From the NCBI GenBank assembly GCA_964444065.1, contig CAYUFL010000025.1, forward strand, positions 1 to 26,276: 26,276 bases of DNA, in the 5' to 3' direction. Both the position numbers and the translations under genes were made by a program. The notes beneath the pieces were generated by a model. It was not told where the DNA came from. It saw nothing but the letters and a program-made list of their open reading frames with translations, and made no database searches. The DNA is from JBGMEA01 sp964444065. GTDB lineage: Bacteria > Bacillota > Clostridia > Eubacteriales > Anaerofustaceae. How positions within the stretch are numbered: position 1 is the first letter of the stretch; every line of letters begins with the position of its first letter. This document shows positions 14,620-22,736 of this stretch, piece after piece.

Positions 14620-16047
14620 ATGGCAAAAGAAAAGAAAAAGTCTGTTGTCTCAATCAGCCTGAAATCCTTTGTCGCGGCGGTTGTCATTCTGCTTGTACTG
14701 ATGATCATCTCTTATTTCCTCACAATGGTCGTTCCCGCAGGAGAATTTGACCGCACGACCAATGCCGCGGGACAGGAAATTATTGTAGACGGCACCTATC
14801 ATGCTACAGAGGGCGATATGACCATAGGGAAATTTCTGCTCTCTCCGATTTTGGTTCTGACCGGCTCCGACAGTGTCACACTCATTGCAATCATTATTTT
14901 TCTTCTGGTGATCGGCGCCACATTCAATGCTCTGGATCACAGCGGCACGCTGAAATACATGCTGCTTAAGATTGTGGACAAATTTAAAGACAAAAAACAG
15001 ATCGTATTGTATGTTGTATCTTTTTTCTTTATGTTTATGGGTGCTGCCGTCGGCTCTTTCGAGGAGGTTGTGCCTTTGGTGCCGATTGTTATTGCACTTG
15101 CTTACACCCTCGGATGGGATGTGCTGACAGGAATGGGCATGAGCATTCTCGCTGTGTGTTGCGGATTTTCAACAGGCGTGATCAACCCGTTCACGGTAGG
15201 AGTCGCGCAGCAGCTTGCCGACGTACCGCTCTTTTCGGGTATCGGATACCGAATCATCGGTTTTGTGATTATCTATCTGTTTCTGATTCTGTTTCTAAAA
15301 GCACATATCAAACGTATCGAATCATCAGGCAAGATTGAAATTCCCGAAAATTTCGATTATCAGCAAGAATCCTACTGCCCCGACAAGAAAATGGATCGCG
15401 CGCTGATCTGCTTCATGATCGTGATGGGGGTGACGATTCTGACGATTCTCGCGTCCTCTCAAATTTCGTTTCTTTCGGATATTCTGCTGCCGATTGTTGC
15501 GCTGATGTTCTTTATCGCAGGTACACTCACCTCACTCGTCAGCGGGATGAAAATAAAGGCCATGTTAAAAAGTTTCGCAGGCGGGGCTTCGTCGATTCTT
15601 CCCGCAGTACTATTGATTCTGATGGCAGGCAGCGTCAAGTATATCATCACGCAGGGCAAGATTCTTGACACCATTTTGAACAGCGCTTACGGACTGATTG
15701 ACAATGCATCTCCTTTTGTATGCATCATGCTCATTTATCTGCTCGTTCTGCTCATCGAATTTTTCATCCCGTCGGGTTCCGCAAAAGCGGTTTTGCTCAT
15801 GCCGATCATTGCACCGCTTGCCGATGCCGCATTGGTTTCGCGTCAAACGGCAATTCTGGCGTATGCCTACGGCGACGGTTTCAGTAACATTCTGTATCCG
15901 ACCAATGCGGTTCTGCTTATTGTACTTGGCCTTGCGGGCATCAGTTACGGGAAGTGGTTTAAGTTTGTCATCAAGTTTGAGCTGGGTGTTTTTGTTATTA
16001 CATCGATTTTATTGATTATCGCCAATACCTTTGTTTATACCGTGTAG
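14620..16047 (+). CDS. YfcC family membrane carrier (C4-dicarboxylate / basic amino acid type)
   Basis: 475 aa with about 12 membrane segments, full length for the YfcC family (Pfam C4-dicarboxylate anaerobic carrier; ArcD-like antiporters are relatives). Diagnostic stretches are the first helix ending VVPAGEFDR, GSFEEVVPLVPIVIALAYTLG, GFSTGVINPFTVGVAQ, FIPSGSAKAVLLMPIIAPLAD and GDGFSNILYPTNAVLL. ATG 14620 follows AAAGGA at eight bases; the longer frame to 14464 would start within the upstream terminator. Substrate in this family varies (dicarboxylates, arginine/ornithine, peptides). The nearby fumC and malic enzyme genes would suit a dicarboxylate, but they are on the other strand with DUF815 between, so this is weak. 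Confidence 0.88.
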   Translation: MAKEKKKSVVSISLKSFVAAVVILLVLMIISYFLTMVVPAGEFDRTTNAAGQEIIVDGTYHATEGDMTIGKFLLSPILVLTGSDSVTLIAIIIFLLVIGATFNALDHSGTLKYMLLKIVDKFKDKKQIVLYVVSFFFMFMGAAVGSFEEVVPLVPIVIALAYTLGWDVLTGMGMSILAVCCGFSTGVINPFTVGVAQQLADVPLFSGIGYRIIGFVIIYLFLILFLKAHIKRIESSGKIEIPENFDYQQESYCPDKKMDRALICFMIVMGVTILTILASSQISFLSDILLPIVALMFFIAGTLTSLVSGMKIKAMLKSFAGGASSILPAVLLILMAGSVKYIITQGKILDTILNSAYGLIDNASPFVCIMLIYLLVLLIEFFIPSGSAKAVLLMPIIAPLADAALVSRQTAILAYAYGDGFSNILYPTNAVLLIVLGLAGISYGKWFKFVIKFELGVFVITSILLIIANTFVYTV

Positions 16048-16050
16048 TAG

Positions 16051-16071
16051 GGAACGCGTATTACGCGTTCC
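16051..16071. repeat. Perfect 21-bp palindrome downstream of the YfcC gene
   Basis: GGAACGCGTA, one central T, TACGCGTTCC. It starts three bases after the stop codon, has no T tail, and is part of repeat copy 1. Confidence 0.8.
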
Positions 16072-16085
16072 AAATACTGACACAT
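16056..16085 (+). repeat. Intergenic repeat, copy 1
   Basis: 30-bp unit GCGTATTACGCGT(T/C)CC then AAATACTGAC(A/G)CAT, matching copy 2 with two differences in 30. Confidence 0.8.
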
Positions 16086-16120
16086 TCTGACAAAAACCGT
16101 GTGTTCAAAAAAACAATATC

Positions 16121-16150
16121 GCGTATTACGCGTCCCAAATACTGACGCAT
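16121..16150 (+). repeat. Intergenic repeat, copy 2
   Basis: Second copy of the 30-bp unit, 65 bp after copy 1, same orientation, 28 of 30 bases identical. Confidence 0.8.
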
Positions 16151-16197
16151 TTCCCCATAATTTCCAATATCGTACAAATCAACATCAAATACGCAAA

Positions 16198-16228
16198 AAC
16201 AACCCCCTTTACGAGAGGGTTGTTTTTT
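16198..16228. terminator. Bidirectional terminator between YfcC and DUF815 genes
   Basis: Stem AACAACCC (16198-16205) / GGGTTGTT (16217-16224) followed by TTTT on the plus strand; on the minus strand the stem runs into T5. It serves two convergent genes. Confidence 0.88.
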
Positions 16229-16233
16229 AGGTA

Positions 16234-16260
16234 GGGAATGTATACTGCGCGTTCCAAATG
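16234..16260 (+). repeat. Intergenic repeat, degenerate copy 3
   Basis: GGGAATGTATACTGCGCG then TTCCAAATG, about 21 of 27 bases identical to the start of copy 1 in the same orientation. Confidence 0.55.
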
Positions 16261-16294
16261 TTTCCAACATCCGATCGAACCGTTCCACAAATTC

Positions 16295-17485
16295 TTATTT
16301 GCTCAATAACTGCTCAATGAAATATTTCGCCGTCCTCGGCGAACGCCCGCCGCGTCTGAGCGCATACGCTTCCGCCTGCATCTCCAATTCCGCATCGGGA
16401 ATCAAAAGACCGTGCTGTTCCTTGAATTTTCGTACGATGGACAGATACTGCTGTTTGTCAGGTTGGAAAAATCCGACGCTCAGTCCGAAACGGTCGGACA
16501 ATGATGTCATCTGCTGTATCGTTTCGTTGCGGTGCATATCGTCTCCCGCACGATCCGAAGCGGATTCTTTAACCATATGTCTGCGGTTGCTCGTCACATA
16601 AACGACCAGATTTGCAGGCTTTGCCGCAACAGAACCCTCCAGCACGGCTTTCAGTGCATTAAATTCACCGTGTTCTCCTTCAAAGGAAAGATCATCGATA
16701 AACAAAATGAATTTCAGCGGATTCCCTTCAATCTGCTGCAAAATCGCAGGAATATCGTTCAGATGTTCTTTTTTTACTTCAATCAGACGCAAACCCCTTG
16801 TGCTGTATTCATTTACGATTGCTTTTACAGTTGATGATTTCCCGGTGCCCGCATCTCCGTACAAAAGCACGTTGGATGCCGGTTTGCCGTCCAGCAGAGC
16901 AACTGTATTTTCCACGATCGTTTTTCGTTCCTCGCGGTATTCTTTCAAGTCGGCAAGACGAATCGTGTCGGGGGATGCGATCGGACGCAGCACGCCGTTG
17001 TCGCAGGTAAAGAATCCGTATTCGGAAAAGATGCCGTATCCGCGACGGGGCAGTTCTTGCATGCGCTGCGCATAGCAGCAAGGAAAATCGATCCGTTCTG
17101 TTTTCCAGTCAGGCAGATAATCAAAATACTCCATCCTTGCCCTTATTTCTGCCGATGTCAGCCGTGCGGCACGATCAAGCACGTTTAATTCATGCGCCAT
17201 ACTTTCTTCGAGCAGGGGAGAAACCTCCGCTCCTTTCGCTTTCAGCGCGATATAAGGCGTCTCACAGCGCAACATCAGCCCGAGCAGATACACACTCCAG
17301 TTATCCGTCGTTTGATACAGTTCGGAGGCAAACGCGCAGTAAGCGGTTACTTGCTCTTCTATTGTGTTTTGTATTGCAATACTGTCCAGCAATTCTTTCA
17401 GTCGGATCATTACGGTATCATTCAGCATCGGGCGAAACAGGATCAGGGTATTTAATTTTAGTTTCAAATCTTCAATTATGTCCAT
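16295..17485 (-). CDS. DUF815 family AAA+ ATPase
   Basis: 396 aa. The C-terminal half is an AAA+ domain: Walker A YGDAGTGKSS (about 209-218), Walker B KFILFIDDLSFE, sensor VVYVTSNRRH and an arginine-rich C-terminus (LRRGGRSPRTAKYF). The N-terminal 180 residues are helical and typical of DUF815 proteins, whose function is not established. Two ATGs compete; the second (17485) has GAGAGG eight bases upstream, while the first is only two bases from it, so the second was chosen. It is monocistronic, between the malic enzyme gene and the repeat cluster. Confidence 0.88.
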   Translation of the reverse strand: MDIIEDLKLKLNTLILFRPMLNDTVMIRLKELLDSIAIQNTIEEQVTAYCAFASELYQTTDNWSVYLLGLMLRCETPYIALKAKGAEVSPLLEESMAHELNVLDRAARLTSAEIRARMEYFDYLPDWKTERIDFPCCYAQRMQELPRRGYGIFSEYGFFTCDNGVLRPIASPDTIRLADLKEYREERKTIVENTVALLDGKPASNVLLYGDAGTGKSSTVKAIVNEYSTRGLRLIEVKKEHLNDIPAILQQIEGNPLKFILFIDDLSFEGEHGEFNALKAVLEGSVAAKPANLVVYVTSNRRHMVKESASDRAGDDMHRNETIQQMTSLSDRFGLSVGFFQPDKQQYLSIVRKFKEQHGLLIPDAELEMQAEAYALRRGGRSPRTAKYFIEQLLSK

Positions 17486-17633
17486 TATCATTACCTCTCT
17501 GCCAACCCATTATAAACCGCATCATTTTTTATTGCTATGACTTCGACTGACATACTGCAGTAATCCGCAAAATACGCATGCCCAATGCAATCGCATGTGA
17601 AACAAAGGCTGTTGCGGTCACTGAAACCTGTCT

Positions 17634-18812
17634 TTATCCTTTGTCTGCCTGTTCCTGCCATGCCGCTTGTACCGCTTTCGCCACATGCGACGCCACCCGC
17701 TTGTCAAAAGGTTTCGGGATAATGTATTCGGGTGTTAATTCGTCTTCCGCAATCAATAAAGCCAGTGCATACACGGCTGCCATTTTCATTTCCCGGGTAA
17801 TCCGTTTTGCCCGCGCATCCAGTGCGCCGCGGAAGATGCCGGGGAATGCGAGCACGTTGTTGATCTGGTTCGGAAAATCCGAGCGTCCCGTTCCGATGAT
17901 ATACGCGCCGCCTTTTTTCGCCTCTTCCGGCATAATTTCAGGAGTCGGATTTGCCATCGGCAATACAATTGCCTTCGCATTCATCGTGCCGATCATATCG
18001 GCGTTGACAAGATGCGGCACCGACACACCGATAAACACATCTGCGCCGATCAGCGCATCCGCGATTGTTCCGGACGTTTGTGCAGCATTCGTCAGCTCTG
18101 CCAGTGCAATCTGGTTTTCTCCGTTTAAGCCGTCCATTCCTTTATGGATAATCCCTTTGCTGTTGCAGACAAGTATGTTTCTGCCTTTTGCACCGAGCGC
18201 CATCAGCATTTTCACAATTGCGGTCCCCGCAGAGCCTGCCCCGCTGAGTACGATTTTGACTTCGGACAGCTGCTTATCCGCCAGTTTCAGCGCATTGATC
18301 AGTGCCGCCGATGCCACCACGGCAGTTCCGTGCTGATCGTCATGAAAGACAGGAATATCGAGTGCCTCCTGCAACCGCTGCTCAATTTCAAAGCAGCGCG
18401 GCGCGGAGATGTCTTCCAAATTGATTCCACCGAATACGGGAGCAATATTTTTTACAATCTGAATGATCTCTTCCGTATCCTGCGTTTTGATGCAGATCGG
18501 GAATGCATCCACATTACCGAATTCTTTGAACAGCACCGCTTTGCCTTCCATCACGGGAATGGATGCTTCCGCGCCTATATTTCCGAGCCCTAATACAGCG
18601 GAACCATCGGTCACAATGGCGACCAGGTTGCTTTTTGCCGTATATTTGTACACATCCTCAGGATGTTTGCTGATTTCAATGCATGGCTGCGCCACTCCCG
18701 GGGTATATGCAACGCTCAAGTCATCGATGTTGTTGACTTCCACTTTCGCATGTATCTCGATTTTGCCTTTTTTCGCTTCGTGAACACGAAGCGATTCCTG
18801 ATAGTAGTCCAT
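17634..18812 (-). CDS. NAD(P)-dependent malic enzyme
   Basis: Oxidative decarboxylation of malate to pyruvate and CO2 in the cytosol. 392 aa, matching the short bacterial malic enzymes without a phosphotransacetylase domain. Seen are AYTPGVAQPC (substrate Tyr region), ILSYLD-type replaced by VTDGSAVLGLGNIG, HDDQHGTAVV (metal-binding Asp), the Rossmann loop SGAGSAGTAI, and LPMANPTPE with GTGRSDFPNQINN. TAGGAG lies five bases before the ATG. It sits 61 bp behind fumC in the same direction; together they take fumarate to pyruvate. NAD versus NADP preference cannot be stated. Confidence 0.94.
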   Translation of the reverse strand: MDYYQESLRVHEAKKGKIEIHAKVEVNNIDDLSVAYTPGVAQPCIEISKHPEDVYKYTAKSNLVAIVTDGSAVLGLGNIGAEASIPVMEGKAVLFKEFGNVDAFPICIKTQDTEEIIQIVKNIAPVFGGINLEDISAPRCFEIEQRLQEALDIPVFHDDQHGTAVVASAALINALKLADKQLSEVKIVLSGAGSAGTAIVKMLMALGAKGRNILVCNSKGIIHKGMDGLNGENQIALAELTNAAQTSGTIADALIGADVFIGVSVPHLVNADMIGTMNAKAIVLPMANPTPEIMPEEAKKGGAYIIGTGRSDFPNQINNVLAFPGIFRGALDARAKRITREMKMAAVYALALLIAEDELTPEYIIPKPFDKRVASHVAKAVQAAWQEQADKG

Positions 18813-18873
18813 TGATTCTCCTAAGTCACCTTTTGCTTTTTTATATCGTTATAGATGTAACGCCTCCGTAAAT

Positions 18874-20253
18874 TTACAGATTCGGTGAAATCATATTTTC
18901 GAATTTAACGTATTTGTCATATTCTTCGGCTGTGAGCAAGTGCAATTTAACGACAGCTTCTTTCAGCGTGATGCCTTCGGCATACGCTGTTTTTGCCACT
19001 TTCGCCGCATTCTCATATCCGATATACGGGTTCAGTGCCGTCACCGTCATCAGTGATTGATTCAGGTTTTCTTCGATGACCGCGATATTCGGACGAATCC
19101 CGACTGCGCAGTTGTTGTGAAACGAGCGCATCGCATCAGAAAGCAACTGTACAGACTGCAAGAAGTTGTAAATCAGCACCGGCATAAAGACATTCAGCTG
19201 GTAGTTCCCCTGCGAAGCGGACATACCGACGGCGACATCATTCGCCATCACCTGCACGCAGACCATCGTAAGTGCTTCGCACTGGGTCGGGTTCACTTTT
19301 CCCGGCATAATCGAGCTGCCCGGTTCATTTTCGGGAATGAACAGTTCTCCGATCCCGCATCTCGGTCCGCTCGATAAAAGGCGGACGTCGTTCGCGATCT
19401 TCATCAAATCCGCCGCCAATGCTTTCAGCGCACCATGCGTAAAGACGAGTTCGTCTTTGCTGGTAAGTGCATGGAATTTATTTTCCGCGGAACGGAATTT
19501 TTTTCCTGTTATTTCACCGATCATTCCTGCTGTTTTCTCCGCAAATTCCGGGTGTGTATTCAGTCCCGTGCCGACTGCCGTTCCGCCGATGGCAAGAGAT
19601 TTGAGATGTTCGCAGGACTCTCCGATCATCGTTTCGCATTTGGCGAGCATTGCACTCCACGCCCCGATCTCCTGTCCAAGTGTCAGCGGTGTGGCATCCT
19701 GCAAGTGCGTACGTCCTACTTTGATGATTTCGGAGAATTGTTCGGACAATGCCGAAAGTGTTGCTTTGAGCAACTTCAGCGAGGGAAGCAACTGATTTTC
19801 AATCGACAGCACCGCAGCGATATGCATCGCGGTCGGGAATGTGTCGTTGGAACTCTGTGCGCGGTTGACATGGTCATTCGGATGCAATAAGTGTTCTGAA
19901 ACCAACTCATTGCCGCGATTCGCGATCACTTCATTCACATTCATGTTGCTCTGTGTGCCGCTGCCCGTCTGCCATACCGCAAGCGGGAAATGCCCGTCCA
20001 ATTTACCGTCAAGGATCTCGTCACATACTTCGGAAATCAGCGCCGCGCGTTTCTCATCCAGCAAACCCAGTGCCAAATTACTCTTTGCCGCAGCCTTTTT
20101 TAAGACGGCAAAAGCGCGGATCATTTGCAATGGCATCTTTTCCGTACCGATTTGAAAATTCTCAAAACTGCGCTGCGTCTGGGCTCCCCAATATTTGTCC
20201 GCAGGAACCTCGACATCCCCCATTGTATCTTTCTCAATGCGATATTGCATCAT
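18874..20253 (-). CDS. fumC: Fumarate hydratase class II
   Basis: Oxygen-stable, iron-free fumarase, 459 aa, normal length. Signatures are TGSGTQSNMNVNEVI, SSNDTFPTAMHIA, the HLQDATPLTLGQE stretch with catalytic His, and the fumarate lyase signature GSSIMPGKVNPTQ. Start: ATG at 20251-20253 with AAAGGA about eight bases upstream; the frame extends to 20289 but lacks a binding site there. It leads a two-gene unit with malic enzyme. Fumarate reduction direction is equally possible in an anaerobe. Confidence 0.96.
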   Translation of the reverse strand: MMQYRIEKDTMGDVEVPADKYWGAQTQRSFENFQIGTEKMPLQMIRAFAVLKKAAAKSNLALGLLDEKRAALISEVCDEILDGKLDGHFPLAVWQTGSGTQSNMNVNEVIANRGNELVSEHLLHPNDHVNRAQSSNDTFPTAMHIAAVLSIENQLLPSLKLLKATLSALSEQFSEIIKVGRTHLQDATPLTLGQEIGAWSAMLAKCETMIGESCEHLKSLAIGGTAVGTGLNTHPEFAEKTAGMIGEITGKKFRSAENKFHALTSKDELVFTHGALKALAADLMKIANDVRLLSSGPRCGIGELFIPENEPGSSIMPGKVNPTQCEALTMVCVQVMANDVAVGMSASQGNYQLNVFMPVLIYNFLQSVQLLSDAMRSFHNNCAVGIRPNIAVIEENLNQSLMTVTALNPYIGYENAAKVAKTAYAEGITLKEAVVKLHLLTAEEYDKYVKFENMISPNL

Positions 20254-20289
20254 CGTTCCATCCTTTGTTACTGAAGTGAATTTATGCAT

Positions 20290-20298
20290 ATTTTATCA
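20290..20298 (-). promoter_or_regulatory. Possible extended -10 promoter of fumC
   Basis: TGATAAAAT on the minus strand, 37 bp before the fumC start. No convincing -35 was found. Confidence 0.4.
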
Positions 20299-20345
20299 CA
20301 AAACTGCATCAATATTCTACTGCAGACGTCGATTATTCGCTTAGC

Positions 20346-20382
20346 ACAATAAAAAACGCACCATATTGCTATGATGCGTTTT
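20346..20382 (-). terminator. Terminator of marR-ftsH
   Basis: Minus-strand stem AAAACGCATCA / TGGTGCGTTTT (20382-20353, one G-T pair) followed by TTATT, directly after the ftsH stop. Confidence 0.85.
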
Positions 20383-20384
20383 GA

Positions 20385-22244
20385 TTATACTTCTGCCGGA
20401 ATTTCTTGTTTATCTTCTTTGTTCAGAATTCTCATAAATTCTTCTCCGGTGATTGTCTCTTTGCTCAGCAGGTATTTTGCGATTTCACGATGTTTGTTTT
20501 CTTTTTCTTTTAATATCTGAATCGCCCGATTATGACACTCCCGAATAATACGCAAAACTTCACGGTCAACAATCGCTGCCGTTTCCGATGAGCACCCGAA
20601 AGAGGTATCTCCGCCCAGATAGGGATTCGTTACGGTTTCGAGCGCCATCATGTCAAATTCGTCACTCATCCCGAGTCGGGTTACCATCGCTCTGGCGAGT
20701 TTGGTCGCCTGCTCAATATCGTTGGAAGCACCCGACGTAACAGTGTTGAAAAACACTTCTTCCGCGGCGCGCCCGCCGAACAGTGTCGTGATCCGATCAA
20801 GCGCCTCATCCTTCGTCATCAGCACCTTTTCTTCTTCCTCCACCTGCATCGTGTATCCAAGCGCGCCGGAGGTTCTCGGTATGATTGTAATCTTATGTAC
20901 AGGTGCCGCGTGCTTCAGGCTCGCAGCCACCATTGCATGTCCTGTTTCGTGATAAGCAATAATTTCTTTTTCCGGATCTGATATTACCGCGCCTTTGCGC
21001 TGAGAACCTGCAATGACGGTTTCCACCGCTTCTTCGAGATCCATCTGAATCACAATATCCCGTTTTGCTTTTACCGCAAGCAATGCAGACTCATTGATAA
21101 TATTTGCGAGATCCGCACCGGATGCACCGGATGTTGCCCTCGCGATCGCATTATAGTCGATATCCGACGCTATTTTTATGTTCTTGGCATGTACTTTCAG
21201 AATCGCTTCGCGCCCTTTCAGATCAGGCAATTCCACCGGAATTCTTCTGTCGAAACGTCCCGGTCTCAGCAACGCTTTGTCCAATGTTTCGGGACGATTT
21301 GTCGCAGCGAGGAGCACCACCCCTGAGTTACTATCAAAACCGTCCATTTCGACAAGCAGCTGATTGAGCGTCTGTTCTCGCTCATCATTGCCGCCGAATC
21401 CGCTTCCGTCTCTCTTTTTGCCGATGGTATCAATTTCATCGATAAACACAATGCACGGAGCCTTTTCCTGTGCCTGTTTGAACAAATCGCGCACACGGGC
21501 AGCACCCATTCCGACAAACATTTCAACAAATTCGGAACCGGAAATCGAGAAGAACGGCACACCCGCTTCCCCTGCTACCGCTTGAGCCAACAAGGTTTTC
21601 CCTGTTCCCGGAGGACCGACCAAAAGCGCGCCTTTCGGCATTTTGGCACCGATGGTGCTGTATTTACGGGGATTATTCAAAAAATCAACAATTTCCGAAA
21701 GAGATTCTTTCGCTTCATCCTGACCTGCTACATCGGTAAATGTTTTACCGGTCTGTGTTGAATTGTATAACTTGGCATTGCTCTTTCCGATTGAGAACAA
21801 TCCGCTTCCGCTTCCGCCGCCCATCCGTTTTTGCATATATCCCATAAGGAATTGGCCTGCAATAAAGAAAATTGCGATCGGAAGCACCCAGTTGATCAAG
21901 AAATTAGCCAACGGCGAATTTACGGTAGGAATAACTTCTTTGTACGAAACGCCTGCCGCCTGCAATTTCGAAACCAAATCAGGGTCGTTCATATTCCCGG
22001 TAATATAAGTATTGGCATCGGAAGCATCGGACGGATAGAACGTAATCTGCGTGTCTTCAACTTCCACTGTTGCAATCTGCCCGCTGCCAACCATCTGCAA
22101 AAAAGTATTATAATCAACTTCTTTGACCGATTGTTTGGCAATCATCGGGAAAATAAATGCATTCGCAAGCAGCAACAATGCCAACATCACGAAATAGAAA
22201 TATATCATCGGTTTTCGTTCTTTGCCGTCTTTTTTATCGTTCAT
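20385..22244 (-). CDS. ftsH: ATP-dependent zinc metalloprotease FtsH
   Basis: Membrane-anchored hexameric AAA+ protease that degrades misfolded membrane proteins and regulators. 619 aa. Two membrane segments (about 12-35 and 114-137) flank an outer domain. The AAA module follows: Walker A GPPGTGKT (210-217), Walker B IVFIDEID (265-272), second region of homology RPGRFDRR. The zinc site is HETGH (432-436), with a third ligand in the later NDIEQAT region. ATG 22244 was chosen over one six codons earlier because GGGAG lies six bases upstream of it and it begins one base after the marR stop. It is cotranscribed with a MarR regulator, which is not the usual ftsH setting (tilS-hpt-ftsH). Confidence 0.96.
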   Translation of the reverse strand: MNDKKDGKERKPMIYFYFVMLALLLLANAFIFPMIAKQSVKEVDYNTFLQMVGSGQIATVEVEDTQITFYPSDASDANTYITGNMNDPDLVSKLQAAGVSYKEVIPTVNSPLANFLINWVLPIAIFFIAGQFLMGYMQKRMGGGSGSGLFSIGKSNAKLYNSTQTGKTFTDVAGQDEAKESLSEIVDFLNNPRKYSTIGAKMPKGALLVGPPGTGKTLLAQAVAGEAGVPFFSISGSEFVEMFVGMGAARVRDLFKQAQEKAPCIVFIDEIDTIGKKRDGSGFGGNDEREQTLNQLLVEMDGFDSNSGVVLLAATNRPETLDKALLRPGRFDRRIPVELPDLKGREAILKVHAKNIKIASDIDYNAIARATSGASGADLANIINESALLAVKAKRDIVIQMDLEEAVETVIAGSQRKGAVISDPEKEIIAYHETGHAMVAASLKHAAPVHKITIIPRTSGALGYTMQVEEEEKVLMTKDEALDRITTLFGGRAAEEVFFNTVTSGASNDIEQATKLARAMVTRLGMSDEFDMMALETVTNPYLGGDTSFGCSSETAAIVDREVLRIIRECHNRAIQILKEKENKHREIAKYLLSKETITGEEFMRILNKEDKQEIPAEV

Positions 22245-22245
22245 G

Positions 22246-22664
22246 TCACTCTCCCATCTCATTCGATTGGTTATCTTTTTTTGTTTTTACATATTCCTGA
22301 AGCAACTGGAGCCCACGTATAATCTGATCTCGATAGTCTATGCCGGTCTGAACTTCCTTGCANNNNNNNNNNGCTCACTCAGTGCAATATTCAAAACACG
22401 CTGATCCGATTCGTCCCTGCAGCGCGTGATATATCCGCTCTGTTCCAGACGTTGGCAGATCGGGGAAATATTGCCCTTCACCGAATGCAGAGTCTCGCTT
22501 AAGCCTGTAATACTTTGGGAACCCGACACATAAAGATTCATCAGAATCAATGCCTGCGCCGAAGTCAGCCCGTATTCCTGGCAGGCGCATCCAAGCAATT
22601 CTTCGTAATACCTGTTGATTTCTCGGAGTATGCAGACAATTTTATAGTCAAACAATTCATACAT
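22246..22664 (-). CDS. MarR family transcriptional regulator, interrupted by a gap
   Basis: Winged-helix regulator. The N-terminal dimerisation helix (YKIVCILREINRYYEEL) precedes the DNA-binding helices (LTSAQALILMNLYV, SITGLSETLHSVKGNISPICQRLE) and the wing (SGYITRCRDESDQRVLNIAL). After the N gap the frame changes and the protein finishes as CKEVQTGIDYRDQIIRGL through to a TGA at 22246-22248. The true gap must therefore be 2 modulo 3 in length, not 10; full length is about 138 aa or slightly more. It overlaps the ribosome binding site of ftsH and probably represses its own operon through the inverted repeat over the promoter. The ligand is unknown. Confidence 0.85.
22363..22372. other. Assembly gap (10 N) inside the MarR gene
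   Basis: Run of ten N; good coding sequence on both sides but out of frame with the placeholder length. Confidence 0.95.
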
Positions 22665-22677
22665 ATCTTTTCATCCA

Positions 22678-22697
22678 ATCGTTCGCGTACGAACAAT
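22678..22697. promoter_or_regulatory. Candidate MarR operator over the marR-ftsH transcription start
   Basis: Inverted repeat with arms ATTGTTCG / CGAACGAT (one mismatch) around a 4-bp centre. It starts at the last two bases of the -10 box and covers the expected transcription start, a classic repressor position. Confidence 0.6.
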
Positions 22698-22724
22698 CAT
22701 AAAAAAAAAGAACGCAATTGTCAA
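22696..22724 (-). promoter_or_regulatory. Promoter of marR-ftsH
   Basis: TTGACA (22724-22719), 17-bp spacer, TATGAT (22701-22696) on the minus strand, 31 bp upstream of the marR start. Confidence 0.85.
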
Positions 22725-22736
22725 GAATCATTCCAA

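Noticed and set aside
16051..16150. Possible CRISPR array
   Set aside because: Only two good repeat copies with a single spacer, a strong internal palindrome and no cas genes.
16061..16288. Short minus-strand open frame in the repeat cluster
   Set aside because: It spans two repeats and a terminator and has no ribosome binding site; more likely a by-product of repeat sequence.
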